A DNA stretch of 64,000 bases from Pseudomonadota bacterium (GCA_021845505.1 JAJZVU010000002.1:1-64000), one strand, 5' to 3'; counted from the first letter of the stretch, positions 40,541 to 51,475 are shown. Notes: generated from the letters alone by a model not told the origin. A program made the numbers and translations.

Positions 40541-42016
40541 TCAGCCACGCTGCGCGGTACGCGAGTGGCCATGCAGCCGCGGCAGCCGCACGCAAAAGCA
40601 CGCCCCGCGCTGCTCCTGGCCGTCGCACAGGGTGATGCGGCCGCCGTGCAGCATCGCGTATTCCTGGGCGATGGCCAGTCCCAGGCCGTTGCCCGGAGCG
40701 GCCGCCGCCGGCTGGCGCATTCCCTGGAAGAAGGGCTCGAACAAGTGCTCGCGGTCCTGTTCGGCGACACCCGGTCCCTGGTCGCAGATGCGCACCGTCA
40801 GGGCCTCGCCGTCGTCGCGCAGCGCGATGCGGATATGGCCGGCCGCCGGGCTGAAGCGCATGGCGTTGATCAACAGGTTCTCGAACAAGGTGTCGAGCTT
40901 GCCCAGGTCGGCATGCAACGCCGGCGAAGCGCCCTCGATATCGACCACCAGGTGCTTGGCGCGCAGCGCCAGTTCGTTGCGCCGCACCAGGGACTGCAGC
41001 AATTGCAGCACATCGACCCCCGCCGAGACCAGGGGATCCAGGCGTCTTTGCGCCCGGCTGTAGTCGATGAGGTTCTCGATTCGCTGCTGCAGGTCGCGCG
41101 CGTTGCCCCGCATGATCATGCCGATTTCCCGCTGCTGCGCGGCCAGCGGCCCGGCGACACCGTCGAGCAGCAATTCCACGCCCTCGCGCAGCGAGGCCAG
41201 CGGCGTCTTGAGTTCGTGCGAGACGTGCCGAAGGAATCGCTGCTTTTGTTCGTCGATCTCCCGCAAGCGGCGACGCAGCCAGTCCAGTTGCTCGCCCAGT
41301 TGCACCAGGTCGCCCGGGCCGCGTATGGCCGGCTGGGCCTGCAGATCGCCTGCTCCGAGCAGCCGGATGGCCTGGTCGATGCGACGCACCGGACGCGTGA
41401 GCAGCCACGACAGCCAGGCCGCGATCAACAGCGACAGCAGCACCGCGAAACCGGCCTGGGCGAGCAGCACGGCGCGCAGGTTGCGCGAACTGCGGCCCAG
41501 CGCGTGGACCTGGCGATCGACCAGCGCGTTGCCGGCCGCGATGAGTCGCCCGCTGCTGCGCGCCAGCGCATCGAAGCGCGGCGCGAAGGAGTCGAAACGC
41601 GGCAGGCTGGCCGGCCCGGCGCCGCGCAGCTGGGCGTACAAGGCGGCTTCCTCGCCGGCGATGCGCGACAACAGGACGCGGTCGGCCGAGTCGAAGGGCA
41701 TGGCCTGCAGCACACGCAGCGCCGCGCGCACCGCCTGGTGTGCGTCGCGCATGCCCACGCGCAACTGCGGGTCCTGCAGCACGTAGTACTGGCCGGCAGC
41801 GCGCTGCAGGGTCGACAGGTCCTCGGCCAGCTGGCGCGTGCCGCGGGTGACGTCGACCGTGGTCTGGATGGCCTGCCGGGTCTGCTGCGCCAGGCGCTGC
41901 TGGGCGTAGGCGGTATAGAGCAGCCCCAGCACCAGGGGCAGCATGACCAGCGCGAACGCCGCCAGCAGCAGGGCGTGGAAGGAGCGCGGGTACGGCAGCG
42001 AAAACTTCAAGGGCAT
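40541..42016 (-). CDS. glrK: Sensor histidine kinase GlrK (QseE)
   Basis: A 491-residue membrane kinase. Helices at about 14-36 and 183-206 flank a helical periplasmic sensor of about 145 residues. A HAMP-like linker follows, then the dimerisation domain with phospho-acceptor H267 in HVSHELKTPLASLREG. ATPase boxes are N (ENLLINAMRFSP), G1 (DQGPGVAEQD), F (FEPFFQG) and G2 (GNGLGLAIAQEYAML). GATAAT at 42066-42071 (minus) could be its -10. The first gene of the operon. Confidence 0.92.
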   Translation of the reverse strand: MPLKFSLPYPRSFHALLLAAFALVMLPLVLGLLYTAYAQQRLAQQTRQAIQTTVDVTRGTRQLAEDLSTLQRAAGQYYVLQDPQLRVGMRDAHQAVRAALRVLQAMPFDSADRVLLSRIAGEEAALYAQLRGAGPASLPRFDSFAPRFDALARSSGRLIAAGNALVDRQVHALGRSSRNLRAVLLAQAGFAVLLSLLIAAWLSWLLTRPVRRIDQAIRLLGAGDLQAQPAIRGPGDLVQLGEQLDWLRRRLREIDEQKQRFLRHVSHELKTPLASLREGVELLLDGVAGPLAAQQREIGMIMRGNARDLQQRIENLIDYSRAQRRLDPLVSAGVDVLQLLQSLVRRNELALRAKHLVVDIEGASPALHADLGKLDTLFENLLINAMRFSPAAGHIRIALRDDGEALTVRICDQGPGVAEQDREHLFEPFFQGMRQPAAAAPGNGLGLAIAQEYAMLHGGRITLCDGQEQRGACFCVRLPRLHGHSRTAQRG

Positions 42017-42092
42017 GGAACCAGGGGGCGCGCGCCGCACCGAGGCGGCATGCTTGCAGGCCCGAATTATCCCCCGACGCGGCCGCGGCGCT

Positions 42093-42971
42093 TCAGCTCG
42101 GCCGCGCCTGCAGCTGGAAGCGCCCGGCGCCGTCGCGCCCCAGCACCTGGGCCAGCCAGCGCCCGGCGGGCTCGAGCAGCGGCTGCAGTCCGAAGGGCGG
42201 ATTGATGACGAACATGCCGCTGCCCAGCAGGCCGAAGCCATCGGCGCGCGGCGGCGCCGTGGTCAGCTGGGCGTCCAGCCACCCGCCGGGCGCCAGGCCG
42301 CGCAGCCGCCTGGGCAGGTCGCGCGATTCGAGGGTCTGCAGCTGGGGATACCAGACCAGGTACACGCCGGTGGCGAAGCGCTGCAGCGCGTCGCGCAGCG
42401 ACTCCAGCAGTTGCCGGTAATCGCCGCGCAGTTCGTACGAAGGGTCGATCAGCACCAGCGCGCGGCGCGACGGCGGCGGCAGCAGCGAGCGCAAGCCCGC
42501 GAAGCCGTCGGCGTGGCCCAGGGTCGTCTGGCGCCGGCGCCCCAGGCTGGCCTTCAGGCTGCGCCAGTCGGTCGGGTGCATTTCGAACAACCGCATCGCG
42601 TCTCCCGGGCGCAGCAGCCGCGCGGCCAGTGCCGGAGAGCCCGGCAGCACCCGCAGCGTGCCATCGGGGTTGTCCTGCAGCACCAGCCGCAGGTAGTCGA
42701 CCAGTGCCTGCGGCAGGCCATGCGCCGGCGCGTCCTGCAGCGCCAGGCGCACCTGGTCTTGCAGCCACGCGCGGCCGATGCCGTCGTGGTATTCGCCCAG
42801 GCGCTGGCTCATTCCGTGGTCCAGCCGATAGCTTCCAGCGCCGGCGTGGGTGTCGATGTAGCTCAGCGCCTTGGGCTTGGCCAGCAGCAACTGCAAGGCC
42901 GCCACCAGCACGGTGTGCTTGAGCATGTCGGCCGGGTTGCCGGCATGGAAGGCGTGGCGATAGGCGAGCAT
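42093..42971 (-). CDS. rlmJ: 23S rRNA (adenine2030-N6)-methyltransferase RlmJ
   Basis: Methylates A2030 of 23S rRNA. The 292-residue protein starts MLAYRHAFHAGNPADMLKH, the defining N-terminal motif of the family; an upstream ATG would add MPPDPTP and is less likely. The SAM site is near YIDTHAGAGSY. The catalytic motif IV reads DPSY (176-179) where E. coli has DPPY. NPPFGL occurs near the C-terminus. It lies between the glr operon and the sulfur-transport genes. Confidence 0.93.
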   Translation of the reverse strand: MLAYRHAFHAGNPADMLKHTVLVAALQLLLAKPKALSYIDTHAGAGSYRLDHGMSQRLGEYHDGIGRAWLQDQVRLALQDAPAHGLPQALVDYLRLVLQDNPDGTLRVLPGSPALAARLLRPGDAMRLFEMHPTDWRSLKASLGRRRQTTLGHADGFAGLRSLLPPPSRRALVLIDPSYELRGDYRQLLESLRDALQRFATGVYLVWYPQLQTLESRDLPRRLRGLAPGGWLDAQLTTAPPRADGFGLLGSGMFVINPPFGLQPLLEPAGRWLAQVLGRDGAGRFQLQARPS

Positions 42972-43104
42972 CGGGGTCGGGTCCGGTGGCATGCGCCGGG
43001 CCGCCCGGGGCCTTGCCGCCCACCTCGCAGCCGGCAGGCTGTCCGGCACCGGCCCCGGGGGCGCCGGACTGCAAAGCCCAACTGTAGCGCGCGCGGCCGC
43101 GCGC

Positions 43105-43329
43105 TCAGCGGGTGGGTGCCAGCGAACAGTGCCCGGCGTCGGCCGCCGGGCCGTTGCCCAACGCCAGCGGCATCGGCTCGGCAAAGCGCTCGTGGGGGGT
43201 GCTGGCGCGCCAGTCGAGCACCAGCAGCACCAGCACGACCAGCCACAGCAGCCAAGCGCGCCAGCTCGAGCGCAGCCAGCGCGGCAGGCGGCCGCGCGGC
43301 GTGCCGCCATCACGCGGATCGCCGCTCAT
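43105..43329 (-). CDS. Small single-span membrane protein
   Basis: A 74-residue protein with one strongly hydrophobic segment (about 26-42: WLLWLVVLVLLVLDW) and basic residues before it, so the N-terminus should be cytoplasmic. A single Cys lies near the C-terminus (AGHCSLAP). Unrecognised. Its ATG overlaps the YeeE/YedE stop by 4 bp, so it is coupled to that transporter and may be an accessory subunit. Confidence 0.62.
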   Translation of the reverse strand: MSGDPRDGGTPRGRLPRWLRSSWRAWLLWLVVLVLLVLDWRASTPHERFAEPMPLALGNGPAADAGHCSLAPTR

Positions 43330-44519
43330 GGCCGGCCTCCGACACCCAGGCGCGAACGCAGCCGCACTCCCAGCAGGCTGCCCGCGAACGCACAGGCGAA
43401 CCAGACCCAGCCATGCAGCGAGCCGGTCGCTATGCCCGAGAAGTACGCCCCGACGTTGCAGCCGAATGCCAGCCGGGAGCTGTAGCCCATCAGCAGGCCG
43501 GCGACCACCGAGGCGACCCAGCCGCGCAGCGGCAGGCTGACCCGCGGGCTCAGCTTGCGCGCCCTCTGCGCGGCCATCAGCGCGCCGAACAGCATGCCGA
43601 GGTCGGTCATGCTGGTGTTGTCGGCCAGCACGCTGGCGTGCAGCTGCGCCTGCTGCACCGGCAGACCGTAGAAGGCGTTGTGCGAAAGGTTCACTCCGAG
43701 CGCCTGGACGATTTTCGCACCCCAGAGGCCGAGCCCGTAGACGATGCCCCAAGGCTGCCCCGCGACCACCAGGTTCGCAGCACCCAGCAGGCCCAGCGCC
43801 GCGCCGGCGATCCACACTCCCCGACCCTTCCAGCGCCGCGGCGAGTGCGGGTCGCGCAGGCGCCACAGCAGCGCCGCCAGCACGCCCAGCACGCCCAGCT
43901 GCAACGCCAGCGTCCGCACGGCCCCCAGGTGCTGGACCAGCGACACCGCGGGCAGCGAGCCCAGCGCGAGCCAGGCCGGCAGCTGCGCCGAGCCGGCGAA
44001 ACTGCCCATCACGAAGGCCGGCAGCACCAGCATGCTCACCGGGTGGCCGAGCCCGGCCTTGTACAAGGTACCGGAGCCGCAGCCGTCGGCGATCTGCATC
44101 GAGGCGCCGAACACGAACGAGCCGATCACCAGGCTCCACGACAGCGGCCCGTCGGCGCCCTGCAGTTCCGGATGCGCCGCCAGCAGCGGCACGCTCAGCA
44201 CCATGCACACCGCGATGGCGAAGAACTGCGCCAGCAGCCCGGTCGGGTCGCGATGGGTGATCCACACCCTCCAGCCGGTGGTGAAGCCGAAGCTGCCCGC
44301 AGCCAGCGCGTACCCCAGCCCGACGCCCACGCACCACAGCAAACCCTGGCGCCAGCCGACCAGCCAGGTGCTGGCGACAAAGCCCAGCAACGCCAGCAGC
44401 AACAGCAACTTGCCGGCGAGCGCGCCGCCGGCAGCCGAGGTGGAAGGGGAGGACGAGGGAGTCGAGCGGGACGCGGGTGGGTTCAGCGAGCCTGAACGGT
44501 CTGCTTGAGTTGCGTCCAT
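43326..44519 (-). CDS. YeeE/YedE-family sulfur transporter (TsuA-like)
   Basis: A 397-residue membrane protein with about nine or more helices. The two diagnostic loops are present: ADGCGSGTLYKAGLGHPVSM with C147, and FGCNVGAYFSGIATGSLHGW near residue 353. In TsuA, cysteines in these loops pass thiosulfate through the pore. The Ser/Pro-rich N-terminal 35 residues are unusual and overlap the rhodanese gene by 37 bp. Thiosulfate or another sulfur species is the likely substrate. Confidence 0.89.
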   Translation of the reverse strand: MDATQADRSGSLNPPASRSTPSSSPSTSAAGGALAGKLLLLLALLGFVASTWLVGWRQGLLWCVGVGLGYALAAGSFGFTTGWRVWITHRDPTGLLAQFFAIAVCMVLSVPLLAAHPELQGADGPLSWSLVIGSFVFGASMQIADGCGSGTLYKAGLGHPVSMLVLPAFVMGSFAGSAQLPAWLALGSLPAVSLVQHLGAVRTLALQLGVLGVLAALLWRLRDPHSPRRWKGRGVWIAGAALGLLGAANLVVAGQPWGIVYGLGLWGAKIVQALGVNLSHNAFYGLPVQQAQLHASVLADNTSMTDLGMLFGALMAAQRARKLSPRVSLPLRGWVASVVAGLLMGYSSRLAFGCNVGAYFSGIATGSLHGWVWFACAFAGSLLGVRLRSRLGVGGRP

Positions 44520-45556
44520 AGCTGGGCGGAGCGGGAGGGAACGTGGGTCATCGGTTCATGATGGCGCGACCAGTCGACCACCGAGCCGGGGTACAGGCGC
44601 ACATCGGGACGATGGAGCATTTCGGCCAGCACGAACCAGTTGGTGGCCGCCCAGTGTCCGGTATTGCAGAAGGAGATGGTCTGCTTGGCCTGCGCCTGCT
44701 GCGGCGGCAGGTTGCGGGCGATCGCCTGCAGCACGCTCAGCGGGGGCAGCGCGCCGCCGCCGTGGGGGAACCAGCGCATGTTGCTGAAATCCAGCGCCCC
44801 CGGGATGGTGCCCGGCACCACCGCTGCCGGGGCCTTGACCTTGCCCTCCCAGAAATTCTTCGGCCGGGCGTCGAGCAGCACGTCGGACGCGCGCGGATCG
44901 TCCACCCGGTGCAGCACCTGCTCGCGCGTGGCCAGCAGGCTGTTGTCCAGGTGCGGCTCGAAGTCCGAAGCGCTCACCGCGGGCTGCGCGCCCTGCTGCA
45001 GCCCGGCCAGACCGGCGGCGTGCCAGGCCTGCATGCCGCCGTTGAGGATCGACAGGTGGGACATTCCCAGCCACTTCAGGGTCCAGAACACCCGTGCCGG
45101 AGCGCCGAAGTCGGTCGGGTTCCCGCCGGCGGAAACCAGCACCACGTGGTCGTCCTGGTGCAGCCCGAGACTGCGCACCAGACGGGTGAACCCGGCCACC
45201 GTGAGCAGGCGCCCCGGGTTGTAGCCGGGGCCGCGCCACGCCGGATAGGGAGCGCTGAGCGCCCCCGGCAGGTGCCCCTTGGCGTAGGCCTTGGCACCGC
45301 GCAGGTCGATGATGTGCAGCGGAGCGCCGGCTCGCATCAACGCGTTCAGCTGCGCGGGTTGCAGCAGCGGGCCGGCGCTGGCCAGCAGTGCCGCCGAATC
45401 GGTCGACGGCGGCGGCGCGCTCGACGCCAGCGCGCTCGCGCCCCAGGCGCAGCCCGCCAGCACGGCGGCAGTCAGCAGCCCGCGGCACAGCGACCGCCGG
45501 TTGCCGGACCGGGGGCTGGGCGCGGTCCGGGAATGCATCGGATGGAAGGAGTTCAT
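44483..45556 (-). CDS. Exported two-domain rhodanese (sulfurtransferase)
   Basis: A 357-residue thiosulfate/mercaptopyruvate sulfurtransferase-type protein. The leader contains RRSLCRGLL (possible Tat motif) followed by VLAGCAWG (possible lipobox), so it acts outside the cytoplasm. Domain 1 (about 65-185) lacks a catalytic Cys, as is normal. Domain 2 (205-340) carries C297 in SFCNTGHWAATNW. It heads the operon with the YeeE/YedE permease, so it may release or load sulfur for import. The start is MNSFHP, with no clear ribosome site. Confidence 0.86.
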   Translation of the reverse strand: MNSFHPMHSRTAPSPRSGNRRSLCRGLLTAAVLAGCAWGASALASSAPPPSTDSAALLASAGPLLQPAQLNALMRAGAPLHIIDLRGAKAYAKGHLPGALSAPYPAWRGPGYNPGRLLTVAGFTRLVRSLGLHQDDHVVLVSAGGNPTDFGAPARVFWTLKWLGMSHLSILNGGMQAWHAAGLAGLQQGAQPAVSASDFEPHLDNSLLATREQVLHRVDDPRASDVLLDARPKNFWEGKVKAPAAVVPGTIPGALDFSNMRWFPHGGGALPPLSVLQAIARNLPPQQAQAKQTISFCNTGHWAATNWFVLAEMLHRPDVRLYPGSVVDWSRHHEPMTHVPSRSAQLWTQLKQTVQAR

Positions 45557-45590
45557 GGCGCGTATTGTCGCGGGCGGTTGGCCCATAGGG

Positions 45591-45717
45591 AAATATTGTT
45601 TTTCGCATATTGTTCCAACCCCCGGTCATATTTGCAACACGATCTGGCCGGCTTCCCGCGACTAAATACTATGCCCTGTATATACCGCTCCGCTCGAATA
45701 CCCTGTCTAGTATTATA
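45591..45717 (-). promoter_or_regulatory. AT-rich promoter region of the rhodanese-permease operon
   Basis: The most AT-rich stretch in this part of the window. A possible promoter is TTGCAA (45637-45632), 17 bp, AACAAT (45614-45609). A consensus TATAAT lies further upstream at 45717-45712 but without a -35. ATATTGTT is repeated at 45593-45600 and 45607-45614, and AATACTA/TAGTATT form an inverted repeat (45665-45671, 45708-45714). These are plausible regulator sites. No gene is present between 45557 and 45750. Confidence 0.5.
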
Positions 45718-45750
45718 GAAGACCCACCCGGTCCTGCGATCCCGCGCGAA

Positions 45751-47133
45751 TCAATAGCGTCCGGTTCCTCCGGCCAGCGCGATGAGCAGCCGAGCCGCGA
45801 AGGCCACCAGCGGCCTGGTCCACCAGGCCACGCGCGCGCGCAACCGCCGGTGGTCGATCGGCAGCGCCCAGTACATGTGCTGGCGCAGGTGGCCGGCCAG
45901 CGCCTGGGCGAACGCGGCATCCTCGACGACCACGTTGGCCTCGCGATTGACCAGCAGCGACAAGGGGTCGATATTCGAGCTTCCCACCGTGGCCCAGCGG
46001 CCGTCGACCACCGCCACCTTGCCGTGCAGGTAGGCCCGCTGGTATTCGTGGATTCGCACCCCGGAGTCGAGCAACTCGCGGTACAGCGCCTGCGCGGCCC
46101 AGGCTGCGGCACGATAGTCGGCGCGGCCCTGCAGCAGCAGGTCCACGCTCACCCCGCGCAGCGCCGCCGCCTTCAGGCTGGCGCGGAACGCCTGGCCCGG
46201 ATAGAAGTACGGGCACGCCAGCAGCACCGAGTCGCGCGCGGCGTCGATGGCCTGCACGTAGCAGTGCTCGATCGCGCGCCGTCGCAACAGGTTGTCGCGC
46301 AGCACCAGCGCGGCGCGCTGGCCGCCGGTCGGCGGCTCGGCCGCCGGCGGCCGCGAAGCATCAGCGTCCTGCAGGCGCCCGGAACGGCTGCCGGGCAGCA
46401 TGCCGGCGCCACGCAATTCCTGCAGGTAGCGCCTGCGCTGCTCGCGCGACCCGAGCAACCTGGGCCCGGGGGCGTGGCGCAACCCGCGCTGCACGCTGCC
46501 GGTGGCCACGGTACGCAGCCACAGCCTGCGCATGCTGCGCAGCACCTGCGCCACCACGGGCCCCTGCACGCGCACCGCGTAGTCCAGTCGCGGGTGCGGG
46601 CTCCAGCCGTGGTGGATGTCGAAATGGTCGTCGATCAGGTTGATCCCGCCGACGAAGGCCACCCGCGCATCGACCACGCACATCTTGCGGTGCAGCCGCC
46701 GCCAGTGGCCGCGCTGCAGCAGGTCCAGCCAGCGCCGCCACGGACGGTAGACCATGAACTCGACCCCGGCGTCGCCGAACATCCGGTCGAGTTCGGCGAT
46801 CGAGCGATTCGACCCCAGGCCGTCGACCAGCACCCGCACCTGCACCCCGCGCGCCGCCGCCTGCACCAGCGACTGCGCGAGCTCCAGCCCGCCGGGGTCG
46901 GTGTGGAAAATGTAGGTTTCCAGCCAGATGCTACTGCGCGCCTGCGCCCACGCCTGCTTGAGCGCGGGGAACAACGCGGCGCCCAGAGGCAGCAGCTCGA
47001 CCCGGTTGCCGTCGCGCCATGCCGGACGCACCGGGCGCTCGCCGTCGCTGCCGCGGCGCTGCCAGGCACGCAGGTTCAGGCGCCACCAGGCGCGCAGGCT
47101 GCCGCGCCGCGCGCGCCCGCGGCTTCTAGCCAT
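45751..47133 (-). CDS. clsB: Cardiolipin synthase, ClsB type (phospholipase D family)
   Basis: Makes cardiolipin from phosphatidylglycerol. It has 460 residues and no N-terminal membrane helices, which fits ClsB rather than ClsA. The two HKD motifs are HRKMCVVDARVAFVGGIN and HGKVAVVDGRWATVGSSN. Its start overlaps the stop of the endonuclease/phosphatase-family gene by 8 bp, matching the E. coli ybhP-clsB pair. The basic N-terminus (MARSRGRARRG) may bind lipid. Confidence 0.92.
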   Translation of the reverse strand: MARSRGRARRGSLRAWWRLNLRAWQRRGSDGERPVRPAWRDGNRVELLPLGAALFPALKQAWAQARSSIWLETYIFHTDPGGLELAQSLVQAAARGVQVRVLVDGLGSNRSIAELDRMFGDAGVEFMVYRPWRRWLDLLQRGHWRRLHRKMCVVDARVAFVGGINLIDDHFDIHHGWSPHPRLDYAVRVQGPVVAQVLRSMRRLWLRTVATGSVQRGLRHAPGPRLLGSREQRRRYLQELRGAGMLPGSRSGRLQDADASRPPAAEPPTGGQRAALVLRDNLLRRRAIEHCYVQAIDAARDSVLLACPYFYPGQAFRASLKAAALRGVSVDLLLQGRADYRAAAWAAQALYRELLDSGVRIHEYQRAYLHGKVAVVDGRWATVGSSNIDPLSLLVNREANVVVEDAAFAQALAGHLRQHMYWALPIDHRRLRARVAWWTRPLVAFAARLLIALAGGTGRY

Positions 47134-48028
47134 CGCGCGTGCTGCCGAGCGGCAGCACCCGGGGCGACTGCCCCGCCAGCGGCTGCAGTTCGACCAGCAG
47201 CGGGGCATGGTCGGACAACCGCGCCCACGACGCGCCCCAGCCGAGTCCGACCGCATGGGCGGCGAAGCCTCGCACGTAGATGCGATCCAGGGGCATCAGC
47301 GGCAGCAGTGCAGGAAAGGTGCGCATGCGATGGTGCCAGCGGGGGTGGTGCGCGGCTCCTTCCGCCACCGCGCGGGTCGACGCGTCGAGCAGGCCCAGCG
47401 CGGCGAGCTCGGCGCCGAGCTCGCCGCTCCAGTCGTTGAAATCCCCGCCGACGATCACCGCCTCGTCGGCCGGGACATGCAGCCGCAGGTAATCGGCCAG
47501 GCGCTCGACCTGCCGCCTGCGCCCCGCGCGCAACAGCCCGAAGTGCACCACGATGCAGTGCAGCACCGCGGCCGGCCCGCCCTCGGCCGGCAGGGCCAGC
47601 CTGGCGTGCAGCAGGCCGCGTTGCTCGAAGCGATGCTCCGACACGTCCTGGTGGGCGATGTCCAGGATGGGAAAGCGCGACAGCAGCGCGTTGCCATGCT
47701 CGCCATGCCGGGTGCGGGCGTTGGTGTGGTAGGCGGCGAACATGCCCAGGCCGCGGCCGAGCAGCTCGTGCTGGGGTAGCGCGGGCCAGCCGGCCAGCCG
47801 CAGCGCGTGCCGCCTGTGCTCGAACTGCACCTCCTGCAGCAGCACCAGGTCGGCGCCCAGGCCGCGCAGGCCCTCCTGCAGCGCGTGGATGCGCAGCCGC
47901 TTGGCCGGCCCCATGCCGAGCACGCCCTTGTGGATGTTGTACGAAGCCACGCGCAGCGCCGGCAAGCGCTCGCGCGGCAAGCGGGGGATCGCGCGCGGTG
48001 CGGTCGCCCGCTCCAGGCCTGCGCTCAC
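47126..48028 (-). CDS. Endonuclease/exonuclease/phosphatase-family protein (YbhP-like)
   Basis: A 300-residue EEP-fold hydrolase. Motifs are VASYNIHKG (metal-binding Asn), LVLLQEVQ (Glu), IVGGDFNDWSGE (catalytic Asp/Asn) and LSDHAPLLVEL (catalytic His). The substrate is unknown; linkage to clsB suggests a lipid head-group or phosphodiester role. A GTG start overlaps the nudB stop (GTGA), and the protein has no obvious signal peptide. Confidence 0.86.
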   Translation of the reverse strand: MSAGLERATAPRAIPRLPRERLPALRVASYNIHKGVLGMGPAKRLRIHALQEGLRGLGADLVLLQEVQFEHRRHALRLAGWPALPQHELLGRGLGMFAAYHTNARTRHGEHGNALLSRFPILDIAHQDVSEHRFEQRGLLHARLALPAEGGPAAVLHCIVVHFGLLRAGRRRQVERLADYLRLHVPADEAVIVGGDFNDWSGELGAELAALGLLDASTRAVAEGAAHHPRWHHRMRTFPALLPLMPLDRIYVRGFAAHAVGLGWGASWARLSDHAPLLVELQPLAGQSPRVLPLGSTRDG

Positions 48029-48522
48029 CGACCGACTCCCTGGCAGCCTGCGCCGGGCCGCAGCCGGCGCGGCAACTGCCGGATGGCCTGCGCGTTCGAC
48101 GCCGAGAAGCAGCGCGCAGCCGCCTGTTCCCAGGGCAACCACAGCGCCGCGCGGTGCTCGCGCTCGGCCAGCCGCACCGGCTGTGTGTCCGGCACCTGCA
48201 GGCTGAACACGTGCTCCAGGTTCTTCCACACTCCGGCGGCATAGCGGTGGCGCCACAGCGGGTAGATCTCGTAGACGTTGCACAGCTTCCAGTCGCACAG
48301 CGCGCCGGCCGCCAGTTGCCGCGCGCTGGGCACGATGCCCGTTTCCTCCTCGACCTCGCGCAAGGCCGCCGCCGCCGTCGGCTCGTCGGCCGTGTCGAGA
48401 CTGCCGGTCACGCTCTGCCAGAAGCCCGGCTGCCCGGCGCGTTCGATGAGCAGCACCTGCAGGCGCGGGTCGTGGATCACCACCAGCACCGACACCGGCA
48501 CCTTGGGCGCCGGCGAGCTCAT
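48025..48522 (-). CDS. nudB: Dihydroneopterin triphosphate diphosphatase
   Basis: Nudix hydrolase removing pyrophosphate from dihydroneopterin triphosphate in folate synthesis. In 165 residues the Nudix box is visible from GSLDTADE to REVEEETGI. FWQSVTGSL before it and CNVYEIYPLWRHRY after it are typical of NudB. The position near aspS is conserved in proteobacteria. Both ends overlap its neighbours by 4 bp. Confidence 0.9.
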   Translation of the reverse strand: MSSPAPKVPVSVLVVIHDPRLQVLLIERAGQPGFWQSVTGSLDTADEPTAAAALREVEEETGIVPSARQLAAGALCDWKLCNVYEIYPLWRHRYAAGVWKNLEHVFSLQVPDTQPVRLAEREHRAALWLPWEQAAARCFSASNAQAIRQLPRRLRPGAGCQGVGR

Positions 48523-49649
48523 GCCCGGCCCCCGCCCGCCGCGCGGCGCGCACGCACGGCCCGCGCGAGGTCGTGCAGCAGGGCCAGCGAGTCGTCCCAA
48601 CCCAGGCAGGCGTCGGTGATCGACACGCCTTCGCGCAAGGGCTGCCCGGGCCGCAGGTCCTGGCGCCCCTCGTGCAGGTGGCTCTCGACCATGACCCCGG
48701 CGATGCGGCGCTCGCCGGCCGCGATGCGCCGTCCGATGTCGGCCGCGACCTCGATCTGCCGGCGCGGCTGCTTGCCCGAGTTGGCATGCGAGCAGTCGAT
48801 CATCAGGCGCTCGCCGAGGCCGCAGCGGCGCAGCACCTCGCAGGCCGAATCGACCGCCGCGGCGTCGTAGTTGGGCGCGCGTCCGCCGCGCAGGATGACA
48901 TGGCAGTCGGCGTTGCCTCGGGTCTCGAAGATCGCCGCCACCCCCATCTTGGTCATCCCCATGAAGGCGTGGGCGGCGCTGGCGGCGACCACCGCATCGG
49001 CGGCCACCTGCAGCGAGCCGTCGGTGCCGTTCTTGAAACCCACCGGGCACGACAGCCCGGAGGCGAGCTGGCGATGGCTCTGGCTTTCGGTGGTGCGCGC
49101 GCCGATCGCGCCCCAGGCGATGAGGTCGCTGAAGTACTGAGGCGACAGCAGGTCGAGGAACTCGGTGCCCGCTGGCAGGCCCATCTCGCCCAGCCGCAGC
49201 AGCAGCTCGCGCGAGCGCCGCAGCCCCTCGTTGATGTGGAAGCTTCCGTCCAGCCGCGGATCGTTGATGAAGCCCTTCCAGCCCACGGTCGTGCGGGGCT
49301 TCTCGAAGTACACCCGCATCACCAGCAGCAGCGCGTCGGCGAGCGCGTCGCGCGCCTGCAGCAGCCGGCCCGCGTACTCCAGCGCCTGCCGCGAATCGTG
49401 GATGGAACACGGTCCGATGACCACCAGCAGCCGGTCGTCTTCGCCGCGCAGCACGCCGGCGATGCTCGAGCGGGCCTGCTCGACCACCTGCTCGACCGCG
49501 GGGGTCACCGCCAGTTCCTCCAGCAGCACGGCCGGCGAGACCAGCGCGCGCACCGCGGCGATGCGGGTGTCGTCGATGCGCGTGGTGTCCTGCGTGGCCT
49601 GCGCCACGCCGGCCTCGGTGTCGTGGCGAGGGTCGTCGATTCGTCGCAT
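48519..49649 (-). CDS. aroG: DAHP synthase, class I (AroF/G/H)
   Basis: Condenses phosphoenolpyruvate and erythrose 4-phosphate, the first step of the shikimate pathway. It has 376 residues. Motifs are VVIGPCSIHD (metal-binding Cys), RVYFEKPRTTVGWKGFINDP, GARTTESQSHRQLASGLS, GFKNGTDG and IDCSHANSGK. Which aromatic amino acid inhibits it cannot be read reliably, so the symbol is a family-level choice. 26 bp after aspS. Confidence 0.92.
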   Translation of the reverse strand: MRRIDDPRHDTEAGVAQATQDTTRIDDTRIAAVRALVSPAVLLEELAVTPAVEQVVEQARSSIAGVLRGEDDRLLVVIGPCSIHDSRQALEYAGRLLQARDALADALLLVMRVYFEKPRTTVGWKGFINDPRLDGSFHINEGLRRSRELLLRLGEMGLPAGTEFLDLLSPQYFSDLIAWGAIGARTTESQSHRQLASGLSCPVGFKNGTDGSLQVAADAVVAASAAHAFMGMTKMGVAAIFETRGNADCHVILRGGRAPNYDAAAVDSACEVLRRCGLGERLMIDCSHANSGKQPRRQIEVAADIGRRIAAGERRIAGVMVESHLHEGRQDLRPGQPLREGVSITDACLGWDDSLALLHDLARAVRARRAAGGGRA

Positions 49650-49675
49650 GGCGCGCGCTCCGGCTGGCGGTCCGC

Positions 49676-51475
<1,800 letters not shown>

